Origin: an uncultured Methylococcaceae bacterium
GTDB lineage: Bacteria; Pseudomonadota; Gammaproteobacteria; Methylococcales; Methylococcaceae
Assembly (NCBI GenBank): GCA_903934875.1
Contig: CAIZPP010000174.1
Location: 1-44,953, forward strand
DNA length: 44,953 nucleotides
Reading direction: 5' to 3'
Below the pieces are notes generated by a model that worked only from the letters and a program-made list of their open reading frames with translations, was not told the DNA's origin and searched no databases. Below, one piece after another: positions 8,125-16,512 of this stretch; positions within the stretch are counted from its first letter, which is position 1, and each line of letters opens with the position of its first letter. A program made the translations under genes and the position numbers.

Positions 8125-9606
8125 TTAAAATTGAAAATATAGAAACTCACTACTATCGTCGCCCTTCAATATAGATTGGGATGCCAAAATAAAAATTAAA
8201 ATCATCCAAATCAAACTGGGTCTCCATTCAAACCATTTCACAGTAGAAGAGAAATCTTTCTCGTAAATTATGAAAGCTGGCTCATATTTGGCCATTATCT
8301 GCTGAGTATTCGGCAACAGCCATGCAATTAGCAAAAGTTTCCCTATCATGGACAGTTGAAAACGTCCAGTGAAACCGAATCCATTTATGCCTAGCATGGA
8401 TTCAGTAATTGAAAATCCAGTTTGTATGTTGTCTGCCCGGAAAATAACCCAAGCGAAGACTACGGCTATGAATGTGATGAAACAACTAGACAACCTGCCA
8501 ACAAAAGAGGATTTATTAAGATCATGACCTAATTTATTTCGTATACCATGCCATAAGTGGTTGATGATTAGATATAAACCATGCAGACCTCCCCAAACCA
8601 CAAAATTCCATCCCGCACCATGCCATAAACCTCCAAGGACCATGGTCGTCATTAGATTTACATGCTTTCTGAGAACCCCTTTTCTATTTCCTCCAAGAGG
8701 TATGTAAAGATAATCTCGCAAGAAACGCGATAATGTCATATGCCATCGCCGCCAAAAATCAATTATATTGACGGCTTTATAAGGGGAATTAAAATTAAGA
8801 GGAAGTATGATACCAAACATCCTAGATATTCCTATTGCCATGTCTGAATATCCAGAAAAATCAAAATAAAGCTGAAGGGTATACGAGAGTGCAGCGCCCC
8901 AGCTTTCTTTGAATGATAACGTATTTCCATTTGCAGCTGATTCAAATACAGGTTTAACATATTTAATCATTTCATCAGCTAACATCACTTTTTTGAATAA
9001 GCCAATTATAAATATTGTTAATCCAATTGCAAAACACTGGTAGTTGAAGCTATAAATATCCTTCTTTTGGAACTGTGGCATCATTTCTTTATGATGCAAT
9101 ACCGGGCCAGCTATTAAGTGTGGAAAATAGGTGACAAAAACTATATAGTGGATAAGATTAAATTCTCTGGCTAATCCACGAGATACATCAACCAAAAAAG
9201 CTATCTGTGTGAATGTAAAAAATGAAATTCCTAAGGGAAGTATTATAGTATTAATTTGATAATTGATGCCTAAACTTGTTGTTAAGGATGTGGCGAAAAA
9301 ATTAAAATATTTGAAATAGCCTAATAAAATAATATTAGAGACAACCCCAAAAAACAAGGTTAACTTACGTAACTTAATATTGTTCAGGGTAAAAAAGTTG
9401 GCGATACATATGCCAATAATATAATTAAATATAATGGATGCCATGAGAAGTGAAACATAGATTGGGTTCCACCATGCATAAAAAAACAAGGAGGCTGCGC
9501 CCAACCATGCGGCAGCGATATGTTGATTATACCTTCCTAGCTTGAAAAAAACATAAAGGACTACTGGTAAAAAAATGAAAATAAACTCGAAAGAATTAAA
9601 CAGCAT
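8125..9606 (-). CDS. MBOAT O-acyltransferase 2 (AlgI/DltB-like)
   Basis: A 493-residue multi-pass membrane protein, co-linear with the MBOAT protein at 5027-6571 over its first 330 residues with hardly a gap. Key motifs are FPHLIAGPVLHHKEMMPQF, LQLYFDFSGYSDMAIG, FWRRWHMTLSRFLRDYLYIP and GGLWHGAGWNFVVWGGLHG (presumed catalytic His329). It would supply acyl groups to the periplasmic SGNH partner encoded two bases downstream, forming one complete module. The ATG (MLFNSF) lies four bases inside a TACAG-family end and has no Shine-Dalgarno sequence. The last residues, EFLYFQF, recur as EFIYFQF and EFLYYQF in the two paralogues, which supports duplication of a common ancestor. Confidence 0.9.
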   Translation of the reverse strand: MLFNSFEFIFIFLPVVLYVFFKLGRYNQHIAAAWLGAASLFFYAWWNPIYVSLLMASIIFNYIIGICIANFFTLNNIKLRKLTLFFGVVSNIILLGYFKYFNFFATSLTTSLGINYQINTIILPLGISFFTFTQIAFLVDVSRGLAREFNLIHYIVFVTYFPHLIAGPVLHHKEMMPQFQKKDIYSFNYQCFAIGLTIFIIGLFKKVMLADEMIKYVKPVFESAANGNTLSFKESWGAALSYTLQLYFDFSGYSDMAIGISRMFGIILPLNFNSPYKAVNIIDFWRRWHMTLSRFLRDYLYIPLGGNRKGVLRKHVNLMTTMVLGGLWHGAGWNFVVWGGLHGLYLIINHLWHGIRNKLGHDLNKSSFVGRLSSCFITFIAVVFAWVIFRADNIQTGFSITESMLGINGFGFTGRFQLSMIGKLLLIAWLLPNTQQIMAKYEPAFIIYEKDFSSTVKWFEWRPSLIWMILIFILASQSILKGDDSSEFLYFQF

Positions 9607-9610
9607 AAGC

Positions 9611-9720
9611 TACAGCGTTTATAATATAAAATGATTAGACCCTATAAGAAACCGCGCTTTGGTTAAGCAGTGGTGCGGAAGCTGGTTACGTTTATGATAA
9701 TGTCTATTACTTAGTTACGT
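9611..9720 (-). repeat. TACAG-family end with unrelated interior
   Basis: The sequence TACAGCGTTTATAATATAAA starts four bases before the ATG of the MBOAT gene 8125-9606, but the interior does not match types A or B and no right end is seen. It directly adjoins the next element at 9721. It may be a decayed copy, or the start of a disrupted composite. Confidence 0.45.
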
Positions 9721-9858
9721 TACAGCGTTTTCAACATCAGAGAGTTACTTGATAGCTGAAATGAAAGGGCAAGATATTCCGTTAACCTGATCTGCGTTTA
9801 CATATTCATTATCAAGTAACTCTTTGATGTTGAGAAGATGTAAGATAAAAATGCTGTA
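9721..9858 (-). repeat. TACAG-family element, type B, with duplicated end
   Basis: This 138-bp copy runs from TACAGCGTTTTCAACATC to AAAAATGCTGTA and contains GAAATGAAAGGGCAAGATAT (type B on the minus strand). The block ATCAAGTAACTCTTTGATG appears near the right side and its complement near the left, so the end sequence is partly duplicated. It ends one base before the stop codon of the SGNH gene 9860-10936. Confidence 0.7.
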
Positions 9859-9859
9859 T

Positions 9860-10936
9860 TTATTTGTCACCAGCAATAACACCGATTTCAACTAATAATT
9901 CATACACTGACTGTGCAGCGATTTGATAACCTAAAGTGCCGAAATGGGTGTCATTTGGTAAGTATACATCTTTTTCCATGCTATCTATGGCTTTCTGTAA
10001 AAGAGCATCAACGTGAGTAGTATTGATTTTTTTTTGCAACAACATATTGTTTATTTCTGCTATATTAGTAAACTCGGGATTAATTATATACTTGCTATAA
10101 GCTGTACCTTTGTCCGGTATAGGTAGGAGAATAAATACTGTCTTACCGTTAGATTGAATTTCGTTTTGAATTTCCAAGGCATAGCATGTCGCAATATTGA
10201 TTTCATTAATAGTCCATTTCTTGCTTTCAAACCAAGAATTTAATACAAGAATTTCATTGCTTTTAGTGTTTGAAAATAGATTATCTTTTAGTAAACTATA
10301 TTTTTTGACTTTTGTAAAATCGTTATCAAATACAAATCTTAGTATACTGTTTTCAATGTAAACGAGCGCGAATTTTAAATTTATTTCAGACCAATCAGTT
10401 GTAGTATCTCTTCTTATTTCAACCAAAGGAATGCTCTGTTTACTCCCGTTGGTAAATTTTAACCCTTCAATTTTAATAGGAGAGGAAGGCACACATGTGG
10501 CTGTTGATGAAGAAAAATGCTTTGGTAAAGTTCTTACCCCCATCTCAGCGATAAAAATTTTTGGTGGGTTATTTATGAATACTTTGCTTTTAATAATGTT
10601 TTCTATAGATGTGTCATCCCAGTGAAGGGTGGTGAAAGAGAGGCCAGTTTTCTCATTTAAGAAACTTTGCCAAAATCCAGATTTTGAGAACGAATCACCT
10701 AGAACTACAATATCATAATACTTATCGTATGAATTTGAAACCTTAGCTTCGTTACTCAAAACTTTACGTGAAGAAGTCCATCCAAAATCTCTCTCTGCAT
10801 ACCCACCCATTCTTGTTAAATCACCACTCAACGGCTGAATATATTCAGATGTCAAAGCTAATGCAGCAAGAGAAAATATCACAAATAATATGAGTGAAAA
10901 TAAATATCTTATAGATTCAATCTTGTCTTTAGACAT
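9860..10936 (-). CDS. AlgX/AlgJ-like SGNH acetyltransferase 3
   Basis: A 358-residue membrane-anchored protein with one N-terminal hydrophobic helix (about residues 10-30) and a predicted periplasmic SGNH domain. The triad is present: Ser82 in IVVLGDSFSKSG, and Asp329 and His331 in LPNDTHFGTLGYQIAAQ. It is a paralogue of the protein at 7025-8122, sharing the opening GDLTRMGGYAERDFGWT and the C-terminal block, but is strongly diverged in between. Its natural partner is the MBOAT gene 11106-12686, from which it is separated by a truncated composite repeat. The ATG is two bases from a TACAG-family end and no Shine-Dalgarno sequence is visible. Acetyl transfer to a surface polysaccharide is inferred from family and context. 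Confidence 0.75.
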   Translation of the reverse strand: MSKDKIESIRYLFSLILFVIFSLAALALTSEYIQPLSGDLTRMGGYAERDFGWTSSRKVLSNEAKVSNSYDKYYDIVVLGDSFSKSGFWQSFLNEKTGLSFTTLHWDDTSIENIIKSKVFINNPPKIFIAEMGVRTLPKHFSSSTATCVPSSPIKIEGLKFTNGSKQSIPLVEIRRDTTTDWSEINLKFALVYIENSILRFVFDNDFTKVKKYSLLKDNLFSNTKSNEILVLNSWFESKKWTINEINIATCYALEIQNEIQSNGKTVFILLPIPDKGTAYSKYIINPEFTNIAEINNMLLQKKINTTHVDALLQKAIDSMEKDVYLPNDTHFGTLGYQIAAQSVYELLVEIGVIAGDK

Positions 10937-10938
10937 AT

Positions 10939-11104
10939 TGCAGCGTTTTTAATATCGAAGAGTTACTTGTTGGGTTATATCGTTTTGTTAATCACAGACA
11001 CACAGCATGGTTTGATTGAGTGTCATTTATTATTTTTCTTTGTTAAGAAAAAACGCTGTACATAAATGCAAATCGAGACTCCTATTGACGTTGAAAATGC
11101 TGTA
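10939..11104. repeat. Composite TACAG element, internally deleted
   Basis: A full type A unit on the minus strand (10939-11060) is followed by only 24 bases of core (CATAAATGCAAATCGAGACT...) and then 20 bases of a right end, TTGACGTTGAAAATGCTGTA. Compared with the composites at 4571 and 6571, most of the core and of the type B unit has been lost. It fills the junction between the SGNH gene at 9860 and the MBOAT gene at 11106, ending one base from the MBOAT stop codon. Confidence 0.7.
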
Positions 11105-11105
11105 T

Positions 11106-12686
11106 TTAAAATTGATAATATAAAAACTCGCTGACTTTAGTAATATTGGCTAATCCAATCACAGCAATAATAGCTATACCGACAGACCAATTAAAATTTG
11201 GTTTCCAAAGTAACATTGAAGGTTGGAACTTGTCGCCACGGTAAGGATTTAAAGCTGGATAGTATTTTGCCATAATCTGCTGCGTGTTAGGCATGCACCA
11301 TATTATTAAGCCTAAATAAAGCACTGACTTGAAGGCATCCGATGTAAAACCAGTACCCTCAATGCGTGCGTTTATCGCTTGGAACCTTATACCCAACGAG
11401 CTTAGTAAAGGTTCAAGTGATCCAAATTGGCTTTTCCACTCTAACGGTAGAGCTACCCCATTTATAGCCAGCATTCCGCTAAGCATATGCATCGCTCCGT
11501 TCATGCTATGTGTCCGAAACAAAGCTAGTGATAGTACGAATGCGGCGAATGTCAAAGCACAACCGAAAAAACTCCCAATCGGTGTCGATATCCTAATATC
11601 CTGTCCGAATCCTCGTCGGAGATTTCTCCACAGATGATTCATTGTTAGGTAAAAACCATGCATTCCACCCCATATCAAATAATTCCATCCTGCGCCGTGC
11701 CAGAGTCCGCCAACTAGCATGGTAATCACCAGATTCAACATTAGACGCCAAGGTTTTTGCCTGCCGTGGCTAAGCGGTGTATAAACATATTCGCGAAGGA
11801 ATCTAGACAAGGTCATATGCCAGCGCCGCCAGAATTCAAAAATATTTACCGCTTTGTAGGGCGAATGAAAGTTTAAGGGCAATTTTATCCCGAACATTAA
11901 TGATCCACCAATCGCCATGTCGGAGTAGCCAGAAAAGTCAAAATATAACTGAAATGCATAGCATATTCCCCCAAGCCATGCTTCAAAAAACGTCAAGGCT
12001 TGGCCCTTGTCCGCAAGTGCGTACAAAGTGACCGCATGTGGGGCAATGCCATCCGCAAGAGCTGTTTTCTTGATCAATCCGATAAAAAATACGGTTAAAC
12101 CAACCGCAATATTGTTAAAATTGATTTTATAAGTTTCAGGACTACAGAATTGCGGAATAATTTCTTTATGGTGCAGGATTGGTCCTGCTATTAAGTGGGG
12201 AAAGTAAGTTATGAATAAAATATAGTGAATGAAATTATAACCTTTCACCTCACCACGGAACGCATCCACAAGAAATGCTATTTGAGTAAAGGTAAAAAAA
12301 GAAATTCCCAGTGGCAACAGAATCTCACCTAAATTAAAAGATGAACCCGTCAATGCATTTATGTTTTCCATAAAGAAGTTGGCATATTTATAATATCCTA
12401 ATAAAGACAAGTCAAATCCTAGGCCAAATATTAAGATAGCTTTGCATTTTTTGCTCTTACCACTCCGCTGCTGCTCTTTTATAAGCCCTACGCCAACGGT
12501 ATAGTTGAAAAATATTGATGTCAATAATAATACTAGATAGCGTGGATTCCACCACCCATAAAAGAATAACGACGCAATTACCAGCCAAGCAGCGGCAATG
12601 TTTTGGCTAAATCGGCCTGCCAAATAAAATAATAAAATTGTTATTGGCAGAAAAAGGAATATAAAAGGATATGAATTAAACAGCAT
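11106..12686 (-). CDS. MBOAT O-acyltransferase 3 (AlgI/DltB-like)
   Basis: A 526-residue multi-pass membrane protein and the first gene of the acyltransferase block in the direction of transcription. Motifs: FPHLIAGPILHHKEIIPQF, LQLYFDFSGYSDMAIGGS with a Phe-Gln variant before it, FWRRWHMTLSRFLREYVYTP and GGLWHGAGWNYLIWGGMHG (presumed catalytic His330). The GGNR loop of its two paralogues is SHGR here, and the C-terminal third is longer, so it is the most divergent of the three. It begins MLFNSY like the others; the ATG lies four bases from a TACAG-family end and has no Shine-Dalgarno sequence. The likely partner is the SGNH protein at 9860-10936. Confidence 0.9.
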   Translation of the reverse strand: MLFNSYPFIFLFLPITILLFYLAGRFSQNIAAAWLVIASLFFYGWWNPRYLVLLLTSIFFNYTVGVGLIKEQQRSGKSKKCKAILIFGLGFDLSLLGYYKYANFFMENINALTGSSFNLGEILLPLGISFFTFTQIAFLVDAFRGEVKGYNFIHYILFITYFPHLIAGPILHHKEIIPQFCSPETYKINFNNIAVGLTVFFIGLIKKTALADGIAPHAVTLYALADKGQALTFFEAWLGGICYAFQLYFDFSGYSDMAIGGSLMFGIKLPLNFHSPYKAVNIFEFWRRWHMTLSRFLREYVYTPLSHGRQKPWRLMLNLVITMLVGGLWHGAGWNYLIWGGMHGFYLTMNHLWRNLRRGFGQDIRISTPIGSFFGCALTFAAFVLSLALFRTHSMNGAMHMLSGMLAINGVALPLEWKSQFGSLEPLLSSLGIRFQAINARIEGTGFTSDAFKSVLYLGLIIWCMPNTQQIMAKYYPALNPYRGDKFQPSMLLWKPNFNWSVGIAIIAVIGLANITKVSEFLYYQF

Positions 12687-12690
12687 AAGC

Positions 12691-12840
12691 TACAGCGTTT
12701 TTATCCTAACAAGGGAAAATAACAAGGGATACTCAATCAAACCAGCAATTGTGTGAATTGCATTGCAAAATAACCAAACAAGTAATCATTTGATATTAAA
12801 AACGCTGTGACAGATAATCTCAGATATTAAAAACGCTGTA
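12691..12840 (+). repeat. TACAG-family element, type A, plus an extra right end
   Basis: A type A unit starts TACAGCGTTTTTATCC and ends AAAAACGCTGTG at 12809; a second right end, CAGATATTAAAAACGCTGTA, follows at 12821-12840. CAATCAAACCAG and GCAAAATAACC confirm type A. This is the rightmost copy of the repeat-filled block. Confidence 0.7.
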
Positions 12841-12970
12841 ACATTGAGAAATTTGGTTGTAGCAATTGCGGATGACATTGTATTCACAACATCAATCGTA
12901 GTTAGCTGGCGTCAATTCGGACCGCTAATTTAGGGCTGCTCTACCTTCGTGAGCAAGCCTTTGTTTTGAA

Positions 12971-13046
12971 TGGCGTCCCCAGGGGGATTTGAACCCCCGT
13001 CGCCGCCGTGAGAGGGCGGTGTCCTAGGCCTCTAGACGATGGGGAC
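12971..13046 (-). tRNA. tRNA-Glu (anticodon CUC)
   Basis: A complete 76-base tRNA including an encoded CCA end. The acceptor arms GTCCCCA and TGGGGAC pair. The anticodon arm CCGCC-CTCTCAC-GGCGG gives anticodon CUC (Glu, GAG), and the T-arm is GGGGG-TTCAAAT-CCCCC. Apart from the anticodon base it closely follows the E. coli tRNA-Glu plan. Its 3' end faces the AT-rich acyltransferase island; tRNA 3' ends are common integration sites, but no integrase gene and no repeated copy of the tRNA end were seen. A TATATT at 13055-13060 (read on the minus strand) could be its -10 box. Confidence 0.93.
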
Positions 13047-13101
13047 GCAGTGATAATATAGTACAACAAAATACATGCCCATTCAACTTGATGCTGTAAA
13101 G

Positions 13102-14202
13102 TCAAAGTTTCATCGGCATCACAATGAACTTGTACTTCTGGTTCTGCGGGTCTTCGATCAGGCAACTATTGCCCGCATCAGTGAAAGAAAGTATGGCTTG
13201 TTCCGAGTCTACATTGTTGAGCGCATCCAGAAGGTAGGTCGTGTTGAAGCCAACAGCCAAACCCTCGCCTAAGAGGCTAACTTCAAATTCTTCTTCGGCC
13301 TCTTCGTGTTCGGGGTTTTGTGATTGCAAAAGCATCAGCCCGTCTTTCACTTCTAGGCTGACACCCTTGATTTTCTCAGCGGTCAACACCGACACGCGGG
13401 TTAGTGCGGCTTTAAAGGCTTCCCGATCAAGGGTGATGACCTTGGTAATGTCCTTAGGCATCACGCGACGGAAGTCAGGGAAGCGCCCTTCGATCAATTT
13501 GGCGGAGAAGCTGAGTTCGCCCATTAGCACACTTATGTTGTTGGAGGCGAGTTGCAGAGTGATGGTCTCATCCTGGTCGTTGAGCAAACGGTAAAGCTCA
13601 AGGATTCCCTTGCGCGGGACGATGACTTGGCGCGGTGCAAAGTCTGCGTCCTCCAGCACTTCCTCATACAGCGCCAACCGGTGTCCGTCTGAAGCCACCG
13701 TGCGCAGCAATTGTCCGTCAAGGTCGATGAGTAATCCGTTGAGATAATAGCGGACATCCTGCAAAGCCATAGCAAAAAGCGTCTTTTCCATAGCCTTTTT
13801 CAGTAAGCGGCTATTTAAATTTAATTCCGCTTCCGGGGCGCTGACATCGAAAGCAGGGTAGTTGTCGGCGGGCAAGGTGCTTAAACTAAATCGGCTGCGC
13901 CCGCTGTGGACGGTGATCTTGTCTTGGCGGCATTCCACATTGACAGCGCTGCCTTCAGGCAGCAGGCGGCAGATGTCAAGCAATTTGCGCGCGGGCACGG
14001 TGATTTCGCCGTCTTCCCCCGATTCAGTCACGGAATGGGTCACCAGTTGAACTTCCAAATCGGTGCCAGTAAACTCTAAACGGTTATCCGCAAGCCGGAT
14101 CAACACATTGGACAGAATCGGTAGAGTCTGCCGTTTTTCAATCACCCCCACCACTTGTTGTAGGGGCATCAGAAGATTTTCTCGGGATGTCTTGAATTTC
14201 AT
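13102..14202 (-). CDS. dnaN: DNA polymerase III beta subunit (sliding clamp)
   Basis: DnaN forms the ring-shaped dimer that holds DNA polymerase III on DNA. The length of 366 residues equals that of the E. coli clamp. The opening MKFKTSRENLLMPLQQVVGV, the DGHRLALYEE block in the middle domain and the C-terminal YKFIVMPMKL, which closes the clamp's peptide-binding pocket, are all typical. It follows dnaA with a 41-base gap in the same direction, the usual dnaA-dnaN operon. recF and gyrB, which normally come next, are missing: tRNA-Glu and the AT-rich repeat block follow instead. Confidence 0.97.
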   Translation of the reverse strand: MKFKTSRENLLMPLQQVVGVIEKRQTLPILSNVLIRLADNRLEFTGTDLEVQLVTHSVTESGEDGEITVPARKLLDICRLLPEGSAVNVECRQDKITVHSGRSRFSLSTLPADNYPAFDVSAPEAELNLNSRLLKKAMEKTLFAMALQDVRYYLNGLLIDLDGQLLRTVASDGHRLALYEEVLEDADFAPRQVIVPRKGILELYRLLNDQDETITLQLASNNISVLMGELSFSAKLIEGRFPDFRRVMPKDITKVITLDREAFKAALTRVSVLTAEKIKGVSLEVKDGLMLLQSQNPEHEEAEEEFEVSLLGEGLAVGFNTTYLLDALNNVDSEQAILSFTDAGNSCLIEDPQNQKYKFIVMPMKL

Positions 14203-14243
14203 AGGGGCGGTTTTCTAGTGGGGTTATTGCCGGTATTGCTCCG

Positions 14244-15578
14244 TCAGTTGGAAAGTATACGCATCAGGTTGGAATAATCTTCCAGGAATTTGCTATCGCT
14301 TTCTTTCAGCTCGACAACCTTGCGCGTGGCGTGCAACACCGTGGTGTGGTCCCGTCCGCCGAACATCTGCCCGATTTCGGGCAGGCTGTGGTTGGTCAGG
14401 TCTTTGGCTAGGGCCATAGCAATCTGCCGCGGACGGGTGATCGTGCGGGTGCGTTTGTCGGAGAGCAGGTCGGAGACGCGGATTTTGAAATATTCAGCCA
14501 CCGTTTTCTGGATGTTGTCCACGTTGACCATGCGATCCTGAAGAGCGATGAGGTCGCGTAGCGCTTCCTTGGCGAAGTCCAGGGTAATCGGCCTGCCAGT
14601 AAAATGGGAATTGGCGATGACTCTGCGTAGTGCCCCTTCCAGCTCGCGGATGTTGGAACGGATGCGTTTGCCTATGAAAAACGCCACTTCCGGGGATAGT
14701 TCCACTCCGGCATGTTGGGCCTTGCTCATCAGGATGGCTACCCGCGTTTCCAAGTCGGGTGGCTCCACCGCAACCGGTAGGCCCCAACCGAAGCGTGATT
14801 TCAAGCGGTCCTCCAATCCTTTAATTTCTTTCGGGTACCGATCACAGGTCATGACTACTTGGTGCTTGTTTTCCAGCAATGTATTGAAGGTATGGAAAAA
14901 CTCTTCCTGGGACCGTTCCTTGCCGGCAAAAAACTGGATGTCGTCGATTAGTAACGCATCGACGGTGCGGTAAAACTCTTTGAACGCATTGATGGCATTG
15001 TGTTGCAGCGCTTTGACCATGTCCGATACGAAACGCTCGGAGTGCAGGTAAATGATATTGGCTGACGGATTGCCTACCAGTATTTCGTTGCCTATGGCGT
15101 GCATCAAATGGGTCTTGCCCAAGCCGGTGCTGCCATAGATAAATAAGGGGTTATAGGCCCGGCCTACATTTTGGGTAACTTGCAGGGAGGCGGCCTTCGC
15201 CAACTGATTGGATTTGCCTTCGACGAAATTATCGAAGGTAAAAGCAGTATTCAAATTATTGGGTTGGTTTTTGCGGGTGGTGACCGGCTTTTTCGAGGCG
15301 TTTGGCTTTCCATCCGTGCGGGCGGAACTTTCCTGTGGCCTGCTGCCAATCTCTAGCACAATATTGGGCCTAGGCTCAATTTGTTGGTTGGCGACCACTT
15401 CTTCGATCTTGTCGAAGAAATGTTGCTTGACCCAATCCAGCACAAATCGGTTGGGGGCGAGCAATTTGAGTTCGTTACCGTTCTCCACAGCCTGCAATGG
15501 CCTTATCCAGGTGTTGAACTGTTGTGGGGGCAACTCGCCTTCGAGTTTGCTGATACAGAGGTTCCAAAGGTTGCTCAT
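14244..15578 (-). CDS. dnaA: Chromosomal replication initiator protein DnaA
   Basis: DnaA binds the origin in its ATP form and opens the DNA for helicase loading. The 444 residues show the four domains: domain I ([22 protein letters not shown]), a short linker rich in Ser/Lys/Asn (about 80-110), the AAA+ domain with Walker [11 protein letters not shown] (149-158) and Walker [10 protein letters not shown], and the C-terminal DNA-binding domain with the DnaA-box recognition motif [11 protein letters not shown]. It is at the short end of the family range because the linker is short. No clear Shine-Dalgarno sequence precedes the ATG. A perfect DnaA box lies about 115 bases upstream, consistent with autoregulation or a nearby origin. 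Confidence 0.97.
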   Translation of the reverse strand: MSNLWNLCISKLEGELPPQQFNTWIRPLQAVENGNELKLLAPNRFVLDWVKQHFFDKIEEVVANQQIEPRPNIVLEIGSRPQESSARTDGKPNASKKPVTTRKNQPNNLNTAFTFDNFVEGKSNQLAKAASLQVTQNVGRAYNPLFIYGSTGLGKTHLMHAIGNEILVGNPSANIIYLHSERFVSDMVKALQHNAINAFKEFYRTVDALLIDDIQFFAGKERSQEEFFHTFNTLLENKHQVVMTCDRYPKEIKGLEDRLKSRFGWGLPVAVEPPDLETRVAILMSKAQHAGVELSPEVAFFIGKRIRSNIRELEGALRRVIANSHFTGRPITLDFAKEALRDLIALQDRMVNVDNIQKTVAEYFKIRVSDLLSDKRTRTITRPRQIAMALAKDLTNHSLPEIGQMFGGRDHTTVLHATRKVVELKESDSKFLEDYSNLMRILSN

Positions 15579-15692
15579 CGGGCGGTTTGATAAATACTGT
15601 TAGTGTGGGAAGTGCAAGGTGGCAGTGAGTTCCTGAGTGTGCTCTCGTCACCGGTCAAGTAAAGAACTTTAATATCATACATGAATGGTCAC

Positions 15693-15701
15693 TTATCCAC
15701 A
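15693..15701 (+). promoter_or_regulatory. Perfect DnaA box
   Basis: TTATCCACA is an exact match to the strong DnaA-binding consensus, in the 166-base region upstream of dnaA. It is the only exact box seen there, so it supports dnaA autoregulation better than a full origin, which normally has several boxes and an AT-rich unwinding region. Confidence 0.7.
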
Positions 15702-15744
15702 GCTAATCTTTGCCACGCCAATTCTGCTGCGTGTCCGCCGAAAG

Positions 15745-16512
15745 TCACTGCCGCAAGGGTCGCGCACCATCCGCATGGGGAGTTGGTGCCTTGGCATCAC
15801 GCAAGTAGTCAATAGCGTCGGTGGCTTCGATTACATCCTGCTCCAGGGGCCAGCTAAGAATCAAGATAGTGGCACTGTCGTAGCTGCCCCCTATGGCACG
15901 ATCTGTAAACCGAACCAACAATTCACGGCTGCCCGAGTGCCGAAAATCTCCTGCGGCCAAAACGTCAAAATTATAGCGAAAATGGTCAGTGGCTAGTTTG
16001 ACTGAGTATGGGTCGACATGAATCGACTTAAATTGGAAATTGGATAGGAAATAGTGAGTGGCTGGACGCTGCGGAGCCAGTGATGAGCGTACCGATGCGA
16101 GGTCTAGATAGGCAGCAATTTGTTTACCAGCCTGATGAAGATCAAAGCGGGAAGCTGAGGCCCCGGCACCGGTGCCAACAACCGCGCTGGCGATGCACAT
16201 CGAATAGGCTCCAAATTCCTTACGTTCTTTTCGCTCATTGATGTCCACTCCCGAGGCTATGGCAGCAATCAGTTCGGCACAGTTGCCAATCTGCGTAGAC
16301 CCAGGCGGGCCAGGTAAAGGCGGTAGCCTCTCGCAGATATTGGAAAGATAGTGTTTAAAGCTAGGGTTAAGGAGAGCGACTCCATGCGGGGCATTGATTT
16401 CCAATTTGTTCGACTCTGCCGGACACGCAAGCACATGGGCACTCGCGGTGAGTGCAATAAAAACGTATGACGCAATTCGGATTATTGGATTCATGCCTGA
16501 TCCAAGGTTCAT
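15745..16512 (-). CDS. Exported protein of unknown function, candidate immunity protein
   Basis: A 255-residue protein with no family that I recognise. A likely signal peptide starts at Met7 (MNPIIRIASYVFIALTASAH) and ends around VLAC; the Cys is not in a standard lipobox, so soluble periplasmic and lipoprotein forms are both possible. The mature part has several cysteines (ACPAES, NICERL, GNCAEL, MCIAS). Its start overlaps the stop codon of the muramidase-like gene in an ATGA arrangement, so the two are co-translated. A periplasmic protein coupled to a peptidoglycan-cleaving effector is the classic position of a cognate immunity protein; that is inference from context. The C-terminus is rich in Pro and Ala and probably disordered. 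Confidence 0.55.
   Translation of the reverse strand: MNLGSGMNPIIRIASYVFIALTASAHVLACPAESNKLEINAPHGVALLNPSFKHYLSNICERLPPLPGPPGSTQIGNCAELIAAIASGVDINERKERKEFGAYSMCIASAVVGTGAGASASRFDLHQAGKQIAAYLDLASVRSSLAPQRPATHYFLSNFQFKSIHVDPYSVKLATDHFRYNFDVLAAGDFRHSGSRELLVRFTDRAIGGSYDSATILILSWPLEQDVIEATDAIDYLRDAKAPTPHADGARPLRQ

Noticed and set aside
42-12840. The TACAG repeats as integron attC sites with MBOAT/SGNH gene cassettes
   Set aside because: Spacing and codon-abutting position resemble cassettes, but no GTTRRRY/RYYYAAC core pairs or integrase gene are seen, some genes between them are core genes (purH, dusB-fis), and the ends are simple inverted repeats.
12971-13046. tRNA-Glu as a proven island attachment site
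   Set aside because: The position is suggestive, but no integrase and no second copy of the tRNA end were found in the window.
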